Part shown: positions 21,814-33,000 of the stretch, piece by piece
Layout: each line of letters opens with the position of its first letter
Numbering within the stretch: the stretch's first letter is position 1
DNA from: Neolentinus lepideus HHB14362 ss-1
Lineage: Eukaryota; Basidiomycota; Agaricomycetes; Gloeophyllales; Gloeophyllaceae
Length of the DNA stretch: 64,000 nucleotides
Direction: 5' to 3'
Assembly (NCBI GenBank): GCA_001632425.1
Contig: KV425575.1
Span: forward strand, 181,462 to 245,461
Translations under genes and position numbers: made by a program
The notes under the pieces: generated by a model
The model's database searches: none
What the model saw: the letters and a program-made list of their open reading frames with translations, nothing else
Told to the model about the DNA's origin: nothing

Positions 21814-23694
21814 CGTTCAGTAATGTTAGAGATCGGCCGATACGTTCAGCTGGAGGACGGTAATGTGCTGCGAGGCACTGATGGAGAGACAAACGTGGGA
21901 ACCCGCGGGAAGACTCGTTTTCCTTCGTTTTCCTGTACTTTATCCACTCCGGCTCGTCCGACCTTCAAGCTTCAGCCCCCTACCGCAATGACAGGGAACT
22001 TCTAAGCTACTCCAGGTCTGCAGGAAACATGTGGTCTAGGTGAACTCTGGAACGTGCACGGTACAGGAGCTGACTTTGACAGGTGCCTCAATCGAGTCCT
22101 GCGCATAATTCAACGCAAAGTTAGATGCAAGATTTTTAAGGTATGCCAAATATCTGGAACTTCGATGCATGATTACGACTACAGGTATATAGGAGTAATG
22201 AAACCGAATTATTGCCTGCTCTTAACACTGAGGCTCCCGGTACTGATGAGGACCCGGCTCGTTGCGCAGCATAAATTTTACTCAACTGCGTACGCCATTC
22301 GTTGCGCCGTCTCTTCATTGAGGATGCACATAGAAACACGATGAGGTAAAAGTCGTCGTGGGCTTAGAATGATGAAGTATCAGCACATTCTTACCGTGTA
22401 TGCTCTTATCTTCACCTTTAAATTGACTATCCCGTCTCGCGACTTTTGTGCATCAGCCACTGCATCCATTACACGGCAATCTTTATTAATGAGTCACCGA
22501 CATCTGCACAGGTCTTCTAATGCTGTCCTTCGTCCGCGGATACACAGGCTTGCATACGATCAAGTTGACACCATATTTGACAGGTCATGTAAGCCATGCC
22601 CGAGAACAGCTGTCTACTTACTTTCGCGCTCCTCTTCAAAACACAAACAACGCAGGAACGATTGGCCCAGTCCGGTGTTTCCACAGATCCTTTCAGAGCT
22701 GCAATGTTGTACTCCGGAACGCCCGAGCTCGGAAACCAGAAACTAGTTTCTGTCTTGTAGAGAATCTGACAGAGTCCTTCGATTGCGCACCGCCCAATTC
22801 TGTGTACCCAGCGCCGGCTGTCCTTGCTCCCTGCCATCTGTCCTTCTCAGGCGCTACTAGGATTCTGCAGCTTCTTGTATCGCCTTGCAATATAACGACC
22901 TTCGGTTATTCCCCTATACGACTCACGTTTCTCTCGGGATAGCTCTATCCGAGCTGTTCCTCGCCTAAGGGTCGGAAAATCGGAATTCCCACAAACATAG
23001 CCCCCAATGATACTCCTTTTAGTCTCGATCTCCTAAACACGCGATATCGGCTCGCTACCGTCACTCTACAGAACACTATACCAATCGCCAATGGTCAGAT
23101 TATTCTAGTGCCTTGCGGTTTCAGCACGTTGTCTTCCTCGTCGAGCTGCATCGGCGCATTAACGTTTGGCTCCAGTCTTATGCCCGAGTTCACCTGCATT
23201 AGTATCATTTGGATTATGTAGCACTATTCAAGGTCTGGAAATGTGTTGATTACGGTTGGCAGGTGTGTCAGGAAATCCGAGTACAATGAACCGCGACTTC
23301 CACGGAGGGACTGTGGCTCTGTAATGGTCATCATATTTCTCGTCGGAACGCAGAGTACGTGGGTCAATACGGAGCGAGAGGACCGCATCTTCTAGCGTAA
23401 CCGGACATTTTTCACAGCAGATGCAAAGAAAGACATGTAACGTTCCTAGAAGCTGTGAAGATACACCGAGCGCTGGACCGTGGCACTTGCTGCTTCCATA
23501 GTCACATGTCACGCATCGTAGTATATGATTCGCCAAGGCTAGAGCGCCAACAATCGGATGTTGCATCATGCACACGAGAAGCCGCGAGGCGGTGTTCGAC
23601 TGTTTCTCAGTTCCCCTTTGAGCTTGAGCACCGATTTCTATAAAATCCAGGCAACAGATATTTCAGCTCGCCACCTGACTGTCCCGCCGGCGGA
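21814..23694. other. 1.9-kb interval without a supported gene
   Basis: Several open frames on both strands, none with a domain. A minus-strand frame at 23575-23228 contains a protein-like stretch (RIDPRTLRSDEKYDDHYRAT), and a small downstream frame after a CTAAT..GCAG acceptor-like site near 23195 reads VNSGIRLEPNVNAPMQLDEE. These could be exons of a decayed gene, but the joins do not resolve. Confidence 0.4.
23639..23645 (+). promoter_or_regulatory. TATA box of glycine-rich gene A
   Basis: TATAAAA about 50 bp upstream of the ATG at 23695, in a suitable position for a core promoter with a short 5' UTR. Confidence 0.4.
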
Positions 23695-24694
23695 ATGTAC
23701 GTGCCGTTCATCTCGACGAGCAAACGCAATATCTACCGAAGAAAAGGGGGTGGAGGGGGTGGCAAGGGCGGCAGCAGTGGAGGAGGTAAATCGGGAGGAG
23801 GTAGTTCTAGTAGTGGCGGATCGGGTCGGTCCAGTTCAGGCTCAGGCTCAGGCAAGACGTCGTCCGTGCCGTTGTCCGGCGGGAGTGCAGCCAGTGGCAG
23901 TAGGACTGCGACGGCGTATGGAAATGGTGGCGGGAAGTCTATCACGGTACCGGCGGGGCAGCCATTTGCTGGTCGGACTGCCGGAAGTGGGACGAGGAAC
24001 AACATTTACGGCACACAGTGCGTTGGATCAAATTTGCGCAGACTCAGACTTCGCTAACTACAGTATCAGAACATATGGAAGTGGATATCCCGGTATCGCC
24101 AGCCGCGGCGTTGCTGGTCTCGGCTTCCCATTTTTCTTCTGGCCGTTAACCTGGGGTGCAGGATTAGGCTATGGTGCCAGCTATCTACACACCCATGAAT
24201 ACGGCGATCCTAATAACTCTAGTCGCCCTGGAGGACCGATGTACGCAGCTACTCTCCCCTCCGCGACACAAAACACCACCCTACACATCATCTCTGATAA
24301 TACTACTGTCGTTTCTCTTCTGTCCTCTGTGCAGTCAAACTGCTCCTCTCTATTGTCCTCCAGCATATCGTCGCCTGTCCCGTATAATGACAGCGATCCT
24401 AGTGCTCCCAGGCCAGAACAGGCAGTCCAGTATTATCGTGCAAGTAGCATTGCTCTGACCCTGGATGGGTACAACGATACTGCCGCTCTCACTGGGGGAA
24501 ATGATACTACACAGCAAGACGTGCCGCTGCCCAGCTGGGTGAATATGACCCTCTTGGATTGTGTCAATCAGACGATTGGCGCAGCAGCGCCATTGATCAG
24601 TAGTGCGAACACTAGATGGACTGCACCAAACCAGCAGATGGTTGGATTTGTTGCGTTGGGATGGATTCTATGGACATTACGTTTCAGGATTTGA
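23695..24694 (+). CDS. glycine-rich protein of unknown function, copy A, 315 aa
   Basis: Function unknown. Exons 23695-24017 and 24070-24694 give 316 codons (intron 52 bp). Layout: short hydrophobic/basic start (MYVPFISTSKRNIYRR), ~50-residue Gly/Ser low-complexity tract, a conserved core (TATAYGNGGGKSITVPAGQ, then YGSGYPGIASRGVAGLGFPF, FFFWPLTWGAGLGYGASYLH), a Ser/Thr/Asn-rich domain with many N-glycosylation sequons (NSS, NTT, NCS, NDS, NDT, NMT, NQT) and paired cysteines, and a C-terminal hydrophobic segment (MVGFVALGWILWTLRF). The FPFFFWPLTW region and C-terminal helix suggest a membrane protein with an exposed glycosylated domain, possibly at the cell surface; a classical signal peptide is absent. 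A second copy lies 1.1 kb downstream in the same orientation. Confidence 0.82.
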
Positions 24695-25847
24695 TGACCT
24701 TATTTGGTTTGAGCTTGTGAGTTCCAAATATTCTCGCCCGAATACCCTTTCATTGTAGGTGCTGTATAATGCCCTTATTATTTCCTCTTACGGATTAGGT
24801 ATGTAGCATACGTCTGTGTTATTCTGTGACCTCCGTACTGTACGCTCTTCGCGAATTCACATATAGTGCAGTCATATCCTTGCCAGCAGCGTTAGCCAAG
24901 TAAGGCGCGTATCAAATCTTAAATCCGCCGCTACAGTCGCCTCATAGCTTTGTCCCTCTGCTCGAGCCGTATTCCACACGTTATTTCCGTAATCCAACCT
25001 TACCTTGGTATATGGTTAGAGCTGCTGGTAGGTTATGTCCTTCGATCACCTTGCATGCAGGCGATCAAGTTGCGTTGGCCTCAAGATGAACGACCCGATA
25101 TTGTCTAGGCACATCTGAATAGACCGAAGCAAGTGAGTGTGAAAGTCAGTCTTTATGCTCGAGATTACTCTAACAGCAACTTTCAAGATGACTTGCTCAA
25201 AGACAGCAGCAGCGGAGAGAACATCACCTAAGGGACGATGTGACTTTTGGATAGCTCTCGAAAGCTATGACGCAGGCTGTATCTCTGGGCACATGGAGAT
25301 AACGCGCTGAACGAGAAGCCATGCTCTCTCCATAGCGTGCCGTACTGGTTGTGAGCTGACAGACCGAGACATGCGGTACTCGAGAGTCGAGTACCGTCTG
25401 TCACAGCACGAGGTAAAATACCGCCGTCTGTCAGAAGGAGCAGTGGTCTAGACAAGCGCTGCGATGTCTTGTCCATGGTCCCATGAGGACAGTCAGTTAC
25501 CAGTGAAGTGCCCGAGCTCTACTGTGTTTACATCATGAACACAGGCAATCACACACACACCCAGGCTGACATAGATCCAGTAAGTACTCCGTCCACGAGT
25601 TATCATCACTCGTCGCCATTTGATTTAAATTCTGATGTATCATACCTAGTTCCACGGTTAAAGAGTAGTGCGTAGTATTCGTAATAACGGAGCTCCGCTG
25701 AGCTAAAAATGTGCACTGCCTCCTGCGACAGCCAACATATGACCTGAGAAGAATGCAATGCAGGTTAGCAGCATCGGCTCCACACGAGTGGTATATCGTG
25801 AAGACTTGGTGTCTTACTGCATCTCCACAATTGCCCTCTCAGTGACC
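24695..25847. other. spacer between the tandem glycine-rich genes
   Basis: No gene supported. Contains the perfect inverted repeat at 25374-25396 and outlying GACAGAC/GTCTGTC arms. Confidence 0.5.
25374..25396. repeat. perfect 10-bp-arm palindrome with GAG spacer
   Basis: CGGTACTCGA-GAG-TCGAGTACCG. It is flanked by CTGACAGAC on the left (near 25357) and GTCTGTCA on the right (near 25396 and again near 25431), giving nested inverted repeats. Confidence 0.75.
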
Positions 25848-27039
25848 ATGTTTGTTCCATTTGTCTCTACACCTAGACACACCGCATACCGAAGAGCAGG
25901 TGGTGGTGGTGGTGGTGCGGGCGGCGGCGGCAGTGCTCGTGGTGGAGGAGGTGTAGGGGGCGGTCGCAGTGGCGGCGGCGTGACGAGTAGTGGAGGCGAG
26001 AGCGGTCAGTCCGGAGGGGGGGAGGGTTCAGTCCCAGTGGGGGATCAAGTTCAAGTGGGGGATCAAGTTCAAGTGGACCGAAGGCTTCAGTACCTTTGGG
26101 CGGCGGAAAGGCACCTGGAGGAAGCTCCACCGCTACCACGTATGGAAATGGCGGAGGGAAATCAATCACGATACCTTCGGGTCAGACGTTCGCTGGCAGG
26201 AATGCGGGGGGCGGAACGAGAGATCGGGTATATGGCACAAGGTATCATCTAACTTATCCTTAAATGATGCTGGATATGCTAACCACTGTCGATAAGGACG
26301 TACGGAAGTGGATATCCCGGTATCACTAGGCCAGGCGTGGCTGGACGTGGATTTCCGTTCTACTTCTGGCCAGTTGTCTGGGGAGGGGCCGCGGGCTACG
26401 GTGCAGGGTACCTGCAGGATAGCGAGGTAAGAGCTTGCCGAACTTATTTGATAATGACGAACCCAACAATCCAGTATGGTGAACCAAGTAATTCAAGCCG
26501 CCCTGGAGGACCGATGTATAACGCGACATTACCTTCACCTTCAGGAAACACTACATTGCACATCTTGGCGGACAATAGCACAGTGGTGTCCCTCGTTTCC
26601 TCCATTCAATCTAACTGCTCCTCCCTTCTGTCCTCCAACGTACCTTGGCTTGTTCCGTACAATGACTCCAGCCCCAATGGACCGAACCCAGAGCAAGCAG
26701 TGCAGTGCTATCGGGCCAGCAGCATTCATGTCTTGACGCTAGACGGATATTATAACACAACAGCCCTGGAGAATGTGAATACCACGACACAGCAAGACGT
26801 TCCCTTGCCCAGTTGGTTGAACACAACCTTCCTTGCTTGTGTGAATCAAATGATAGGGCCAGCCGCGCCTTTGATTGGCGACGACTCAGCTACACACGAC
26901 CGTGGGTCCTGATTATGAGCCCCCCTGGTACAACGCAGGAGCGAGGCTCAGTCCACCTGATCAGCAGACCGCAGTGATAGCCACCCTGGGATGGCTGCTG
27001 TGGGCCTTGTATCATCTTTTGGCATCTCCCTTCGCATAG
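25848..27039 (+). pseudogene. glycine-rich protein copy B, frameshifted paralogue of copy A
   Basis: Same architecture as copy A: MFVPFVSTPRHTAYRR start, Gly-rich tract, TATTYGNGGGKSITIPSGQ core, YGSGYPGITRPGVAGRGFPF, glycosylation-rich domain and C-terminal LGWLLWALYHLL helix. Exons 25848-26241, 26297-26426, 26475-26901 and 26939-27039 sum to 1052 nt, one short of a multiple of three. The break lies in the Gly tract at a seven-G run (26015-26021): upstream codons read ..SGQSGGG, and the core is in another frame. One extra G restores it; no GT-AG intron of suitable length was found. The last junction requires a 37-nt intron (GTGGGT..CGCAG). It has one intron (26427-26474) that copy A lacks. 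It may be a true pseudogene, a homopolymer sequencing error, or a shifted gene. Confidence 0.65.
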
Positions 27040-28587
27040 TTTCTCCGACGCTTCGAGTGCACGACTCCTCCATCGGTTACTTGCACGGAATATATTGGAT
27101 TATCCACGTTACGGACTTAGGTGGTGATCAGTCGAACCTGCTCCTCGGGTTCAATCGAATCGCAGTTGGAGAGGCCGAGGGTCCATCCAGCTATCTTCTG
27201 TGATGTCGAATTTCAGGTGGTGCCACACTGCCGACGAATGGGAGGCTGCCCGCAGAACCCGGCCTTAAAAAAGGACTCGAGAGTCGTCGAACGATAATGA
27301 CAAATCATCCATCTGCGTGCCGTATACAGAATATGACCTTGAAGTGGTGGCGTTCTCAGCAATACACGCTGGAATATTAGTGTACCTCATGCGACTGACG
27401 TTAGTAAAGATTGAAGCTCGTTTCGGTTTGAGTTCTTGCGCCGGTGTGGTGTTCCAAGAAATAATATACGAACAGCGTCAGAGGGATGGGCAAGTCTGGG
27501 TTCCGACGCGAACGCTTATGTAAGCGAATTGTGGCGTAAAAGTGACCAGCGCCACATTGGCCCACAACATTTAGTTTTTGAGTCCGGATACAGTTGTGAC
27601 AACCAGAACGGGTGTGTATATGAGTAGTTGCTGGGATACATAGATACAGTGTACAAATATTTACCAGTGTAGACTATAATGACATGACTATGACAAGAAT
27701 ATAAGTATGCTCGACATTCGACGTGTCTGTCACATCACTGTCACGGCGTGTCTCGCGCCCTAATGAGACTGCCGTGATCCAGCACGGCGAGCGATTTTCA
27801 GGCTCAATGAGTGCAATTCACGTGTTGAACAAAACATGAAAGTCTCTCAATTCTGTTGTATCTTCGGGATGTACTTGACAGATTTCGAAAAAATGCATGA
27901 TATACCCTATATAGACTGGATAACTTCTGTAAAATACCACATATTTTACATCTGGCAAGTACATCCCTTAGTAACTAAGTCTAAACATCCATTTGTAACA
28001 AAAAATTGCCGTGCATTGTGATACTCGTGCTACAAAACTGTTTGCCTTTTGTCGGTCACTGCAGATTCACTTTGAAGCCTAAACCAAACATAGACAACCA
28101 TACGCGTTTCGACGCGGGCTTGCCCATCCCCAGAGGTAGGTCCAGTTACACGAAGTGTTACAGTGTATTTATGACTCGCGTGACGGCGGAAGTTGCCACA
28201 GCGGCCCGCCAGGTCCGGTGCGTCAGCCACAATGTGGGAAAGCCATGTGACTGTTGATATGAGCCTGTCCAGCCACATTCGTGACTTGACAGCGGGACGC
28301 AATCTGCGTGACATTTCTTGTCCATTGGCCGAGCTCGTGAGGTTTAATACAGGCCACACTCACTGGTGCATCTCAAATCATGGCTCAGTCTTGGCAGCTG
28401 TAGGTTTTTCGAGCTTCTGGTTTGTATGATTTCAACTAACCTCAGTGTGTAGCATCAACATCGACAAGCGAAACGCCCGAAAACATTACTCTCCCTTTCC
28501 ACCTGAAACTGGCAGTGGTGATTGGCTACTGTACAGGCTGCTACCAGCCATACCCTCCTCACACCTTGAAAAGGTTCATGAACAAAA
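27040..28587. other. gene-free interval with a long hairpin
   Basis: No supported coding region; open frames here are short and domain-less. A strong inverted repeat lies at 27866-27967. Confidence 0.5.
27866..27967. repeat. hairpin with 18-bp arms (one mismatch)
   Basis: GGGATGTACTTGACAGAT (27866-27883) is complementary to ATCTGGCAAGTACATCCC (27950-27967) except at one base; the 66-bp AT-rich loop contains further short inverted segments (TGTAAAATA/TATTTTACA). Such a foldback may be a small MITE or a source of hairpin RNA. Confidence 0.75.
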
Positions 28588-29571
28588 ATGCGCCCATGCA
28601 AAGAAGTACGCTACAAAGCACGTTATCTGACTGATTCTAATAATTATTCTGACTACACCATTAGCACTGTTTATTCTCAAGCTGGTCTGGGACGGTTGAG
28701 CATACCGGTGGAACTCCTCGATTTAATCTTTGAAGCTTTTGATGACGCAAACGACATGGCATGCCTATCCATAGCCAATACAACGCTTTGGACAGTCGGA
28801 TACAAACATTTTTGGAAAGGAATGAAGAGATGCGCCACTGAGTGGGAGGGCAGCCGTATCCTCTATGTCGAGTTTTTCGCGCTAGACACGCCCGCGGGTC
28901 TGCTCACACCTGGAGAGCTCGAAGAAGCCAGCAATGTAGGAGGAACTGGGAAATTAGAAGATAAGTCGGCGGTCTGCCTTTACCGCTGGGCACAAGTCAA
29001 GTTTGATCAACAGTCGACGCGTCCTCGACCAGACAGCCTCTTCTTCAAATCACCCGACGGGAAATTCGAGCTTCGACAAGGGCAAGTGGGAGCTAGGGGG
29101 CGTGACGGGCCCCATCCAAAGCTACCAGCGATACGTTTAAGTTGGGGAATGTATGGTCAAAACCTTCGGGATTGGGTGCTATACGATCTCCTGATGAAAC
29201 CAGTCTACCAATATGACGACCGCTGGATCCTGTGTAATCTGTCAAAACGGGAGTTTGTGCACAAGCCCGTGATCCGTATTGCGAGCGATACCGCCCTACA
29301 CTACGGTGACATCTTGCTCTATCAGACCTACTGGGGCCCGAAGCTTGATGAGGTGGTCTCGAATGATGGTTCGCACGCTGGAGGTCACCGCGGGCCATGG
29401 GCGGGGGGTCGATTCGCAATCATGACATTACATGAATTTGAAGAACGTCTGAAGATGCTTGGTCATTGGGTGGACATGACCGAGGTAGTGGTGAAGGAGT
29501 TGACGGAACTATATCAGGCCAAGCATGGTGGTCAGACGGGCCCCGAGGAGGCGCTACAACAAGTGAATTAA
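28588..29571 (+). CDS. F-box-type protein of Agaricomycete family, 327 aa
   Basis: Single uninterrupted frame from ATG 28588. Residues ~36-70 read LSIPVELLDLIFEAFDDAND followed by CLSIANTTLWTVGYKHFW, a divergent F-box. The C-terminal half has WILCNLSKREFVHKPVI, then DILLYQTYW and WAGGRFAIMTLHEFEE, a pattern I recognise from a lineage-expanded mushroom F-box family in which WxLCNLSKREYV and WAGDRFEI are conserved. Presumed SCF ubiquitin-ligase substrate receptor; the substrate is unknown. A degenerate relative follows 0.7 kb downstream. Confidence 0.75.
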   Translation: MRPCKEVRYKARYLTDSNNYSDYTISTVYSQAGLGRLSIPVELLDLIFEAFDDANDMACLSIANTTLWTVGYKHFWKGMKRCATEWEGSRILYVEFFALDTPAGLLTPGELEEASNVGGTGKLEDKSAVCLYRWAQVKFDQQSTRPRPDSLFFKSPDGKFELRQGQVGARGRDGPHPKLPAIRLSWGMYGQNLRDWVLYDLLMKPVYQYDDRWILCNLSKREFVHKPVIRIASDTALHYGDILLYQTYWGPKLDEVVSNDGSHAGGHRGPWAGGRFAIMTLHEFEERLKMLGHWVDMTEVVVKELTELYQAKHGGQTGPEEALQQVN

Positions 29572-30269
29572 AACCATTGGAAGTTGTCTATCTATTGTAA
29601 TCGCAAACCATAGTCAGTCTAATAATAGAGGTTCTGATGTTTTAGTCGCTATATCATCTCCTTTTGTGTGATTGGAGGGGAATTTTCCATTCTGCTGCAG
29701 TTTGTCATCTAGGAAAGATCCTTGGACAAGTTATACTCAAGCCCGCTTCAATAGTGTATGTCTTTAAGTTCAAGGGCGCAGAAGACACGACTTCGACAAG
29801 ACAGCTGGGGTTGGGCATCTTGGGATAACCATGCACGTGACTGACGCGTCACGGTGCTCGTCACTGCCACATTACCACTAGTTTTCGTTGCAGCAGTCCT
29901 CCACACTGCCGTATGACCTGCCGAGTATGAGCTAGTGTATTTAATAAAGCACGGTGCTGCGAGTGCCGGGGAACGAAGGGCATATGGGTCCAGCTTTTCA
30001 CGCTGTAAGTCGCTGCGACCTCTATTCAATCGCTGAGCAGGAACAGTTAATTTCTGCTGCATGAAGCTTTGTAGCTCGGATATAGTAGACAAGCGATGCT
30101 AAAAATATACTTACGGGTTTCTCTCATTAAGGGCCCCGATCTGCATGAAGTTGGAGAAGAATAATCATGTCCTGACTCCTGGGCTTGCTACTGCTGTCTG
30201 TACCCGATCCCGAGCTTGATGAGCTCTATATCCCATGCTGTGCCCATATGCACGGGTGCGTCCTTTCTG

Positions 30270-30960
30270 TGGAGCATTTCTATGTATGCCGAAACTGACG
30301 ATATTGTTCGCCCTGCATATTCTGACCTAGGGCAGGTCTGCATGGTAGTCGACCTTCTTCAGCTGATGTTCCAGGCCATCTATCGTCACAATGAGATGGG
30401 CTGTCTCTGCATTGGCTATGAGCATATGCAGAAACTCGTCGGTGGCTCTAGCGACTGTCGGCTTACCTCCGCCGGGAACCATGCGAATGCTATGTCCGAA
30501 GGCATCTTTACGCCTGAAGAGCATGCAGAAATCGGAGATATGTCCACAGAAAAGTCTTCTCGTGATACGTCCACGTTTAAAAGAATATGCTTGTGGCAGG
30601 ACCATCTTGATTCAAGAATGTATCAGCTCTTGGCCAGACCCTACTACGAACTTGATGGTCGATGGATACTTTGCAACTTATCGACTGGGATATTCGTATG
30701 TGAAACTACTCTCGCAAGTTGTAGGCGACACTCTAAACATGTGCCACGTGCTCCAGTCTCAGATCTGCTGGTCTTACGTGTCCAGGGCGGTGGCGTGCTG
30801 TTGGTGGCGTGCCAAAGCTCACCGAGGCCGGTGATCGGTTTGCGATCACAAGCTGTGATCCCTAGCTGTGATTCACAACCGGGGTCGACCTCGACGGTCG
30901 TTTCGAGAGCAGTGGACCGTGGACTGGTGTCTCAGAGAAAGTCAAGAAGGACGCGTGCTT
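30270..30960 (+). pseudogene. decayed copy of the adjacent F-box family gene
   Basis: Scattered family motifs in different frames: DLLQLMFQAIYRHNEMGCLCI (F-box-like), YELDGRWILCNLSTGIFV in one frame, then DTLNMCHVLQSQICW in a second and AGDRFAITSCDP in a third. The order matches the intact gene at 28588-29571, including WILCNLS and the RFAI block. Frameshifts and early stops show it is not functional. A tandem duplication followed by decay is the simplest reading. Confidence 0.65.
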
Positions 30961-31230
30961 GATCTTTGTCAAGCCGAGGGCAATCTATTAGATCTGTTGT
31001 CAGTAGCGTTTCTTGCGACAGCACTTTGAGTCTCTTGGCCTTGGTTTCATAATACTAGAGTGTGGTACTTGTATCAATGTCTGTACTTCTGTTCCTAAAC
31101 TCATTTATTGGATATTTGTACGCTAGTTGATCTATGAATCGACCCATCTCCGAATTTGATCCGGCAAGTTTGCGAGATTGCCACCAAACCGGTTCCGCTC
31201 GCTAAGTCTGCTCTGTCTCCTTCCACCACC

Positions 31231-32476
31231 ATGTCCTCTGAGCCTGCACCAGAAAGTACGCTCCCCTACCCACCTCTTCACAAGGACAAGAAATTCGTTG
31301 TTCTTTCTGATTGGTGCGTATTATTTCAATCGACCAGGTTATGATACCAAACAAATACACAGGGATGGGACTATCACGAATTACGATTCCAATGATTGTA
31401 GGTTACGCGGAACAAGGACGATGCTTTGAAAAGCTGACGGTAGTGTAATGCAGATATGACGGATAATTTGGGATTTGGAAGGGAGAAGCGGCGAGAAGGG
31501 AACATGGAGATTCTGTCGGGACGGACAACCTTTAGGTGATCTTTCATTATGTCGGATGGGAAGGGGGACTAACCTACGAGAATTGTAGGGATGCGTTCCG
31601 GGAGATGCTGGAAAGTGTCGTGAAGAATGGGCACACGTTTGATGAGTGCAAGGAGGTGCTAAAGAAGAGTGCGTTTCCTGCCATCTCTTTAGGAATTCTT
31701 CATGTTCTCACCATGATCCCATATTGTCTGATCATCATATCAGACATTAAGCTTGACACGGGCTTCAAAGACTTCTACCGGTACTGCAAGGAGAACGATA
31801 TTCCTGTCATCATCGTGTCTAGGTAAGTACTGCGCTCGTTTCACCTGTCCCTTCTCTCTAGCCACACTCGTACATTCCCTGACTTTTCACCCAATCAAGT
31901 ACTAACCATGATGCAGCGGAATGGCACCCCTGATCCGCGCTGTCCTTTCCAACCTCATTGGCGAGGAGGACGCTCAGGAAATCGAGATTATTTCCAACGA
32001 CGTCGACGTCAAGTCAGACGGCACCTGGGAAATCAAGTACCGTCACCCAACTAGGTACGTGAATTGTCCAATAGGTTATTGTCCACAAACTGATCGGTGT
32101 AAATTGTTAAACAATAGCGGGTTTGGCCACGACAAATCCCAAGCTATACTGCCATACCGCCTCCTTCCGAACCCGCCCACATTATTTTTCTTCGGTGACG
32201 GCGTCTCAGGTACGCATCCACATACATTCTGTTCCGGACTAAAGGCATGCTCACCGTCCGCGGGAACCCCTCTCAGATATGTCCGCTGCCAGGCACGCCG
32301 ACGTGCTCTTCGTCAAGATCAAACCTGACGGCGAGAACGACCTGGCCGCCTACTGCCGCCGCGAGGCTATCCCGCATATTGAGTTTACCGACTTTGGCGG
32401 CGCGCTCGGCGTCGTGCGGAGCGTAGTCAACGGTGAGCGCGGCGTGGAGGAGGTGCTGCAGGCGGGGAAGGCGTGA
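31231..32476 (+). CDS. phosphoserine-phosphatase-like HAD hydrolase, 262 aa
   Basis: Cytosolic HAD phosphatase resembling yeast Ynl010w and MtnX/PSP-like enzymes. Eight exons (31231-31313, 31363-31397, 31454-31535, 31589-31668, 31744-31822, 31917-32054, 32118-32209, 32277-32476) sum to 263 codons. Motif I is VVLSDWDGTITNYDSND (DxDGT nucleophile), motif II is IIVSSGMAPLI, motif III is the Lys in GFGHDKSQAI, and motif IV is FFFGDGVSDMSAARHADVLF. The C-terminus HIEFTDFGGALGVV is typical of the group. The natural substrate is uncertain; these enzymes act on small phosphate esters. Confidence 0.88.
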
Positions 32477-33000
32477 AGATAGATTGGAATGGTATACAGG
32501 AAACTATACAGGATAGAAGTTAGAAATGCTAAATGGACCTTGCCAGTTTGTAGACTCAGATGCATATATTAAACTGAATACTGTTAGTGTCGGACGGTGG
32601 CCATCTGGGTGCACGGTGTGGACACTGCTCTGTGTACTGATGTATAAGATCCTCTTCTGCCTGATGCGATCGAATTCAATCAGAATTATTGGCGGGTAGA
32701 CTTATATACCTACATATGGACTTCTCGCCTACGGCGTGTTCCCATGATTGCGTGGCATGTAGCCATGGACGAATCTCTCACTTTCAGCGGACAAGCCAGC
32801 TGTATGCCGGGACACCGTCCCCCGGACCTCCGATCTGATATGCCAATGCATTTGTCTAGTTATTGCCTCATCGTGTCCGAAGTGAAGGATAAAAATGAGT
32901 AGATGTACATACAGAAGATTATCGAAGCAACATACTAGACCTCAATTCACCATATTGGCTGCAACAAAGCCACGTCTGCACTCGACAATACTCCATTTTA
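32477..33000. other. convergent 3' flanks
   Basis: Between the stop codons of the HAD enzyme (+) and the E1 gene (-). Nothing else seen. Confidence 0.6.

Noticed and set aside
23228..23575. Minus-strand frame with a protein-like stretch (DEKYDDHYRATVPPWKS) and a possible next exon near 23195
   Set aside because: The splice joins do not restore a frame and no family is recognised; kept only as a possible remnant.
25758..26252. Continuation of the copy B first frame through GDQVQVGDQVQV
   Set aside because: The repeat is the out-of-frame reading of SGGSSSSGGSSSSG; the correct core lies one frame over.
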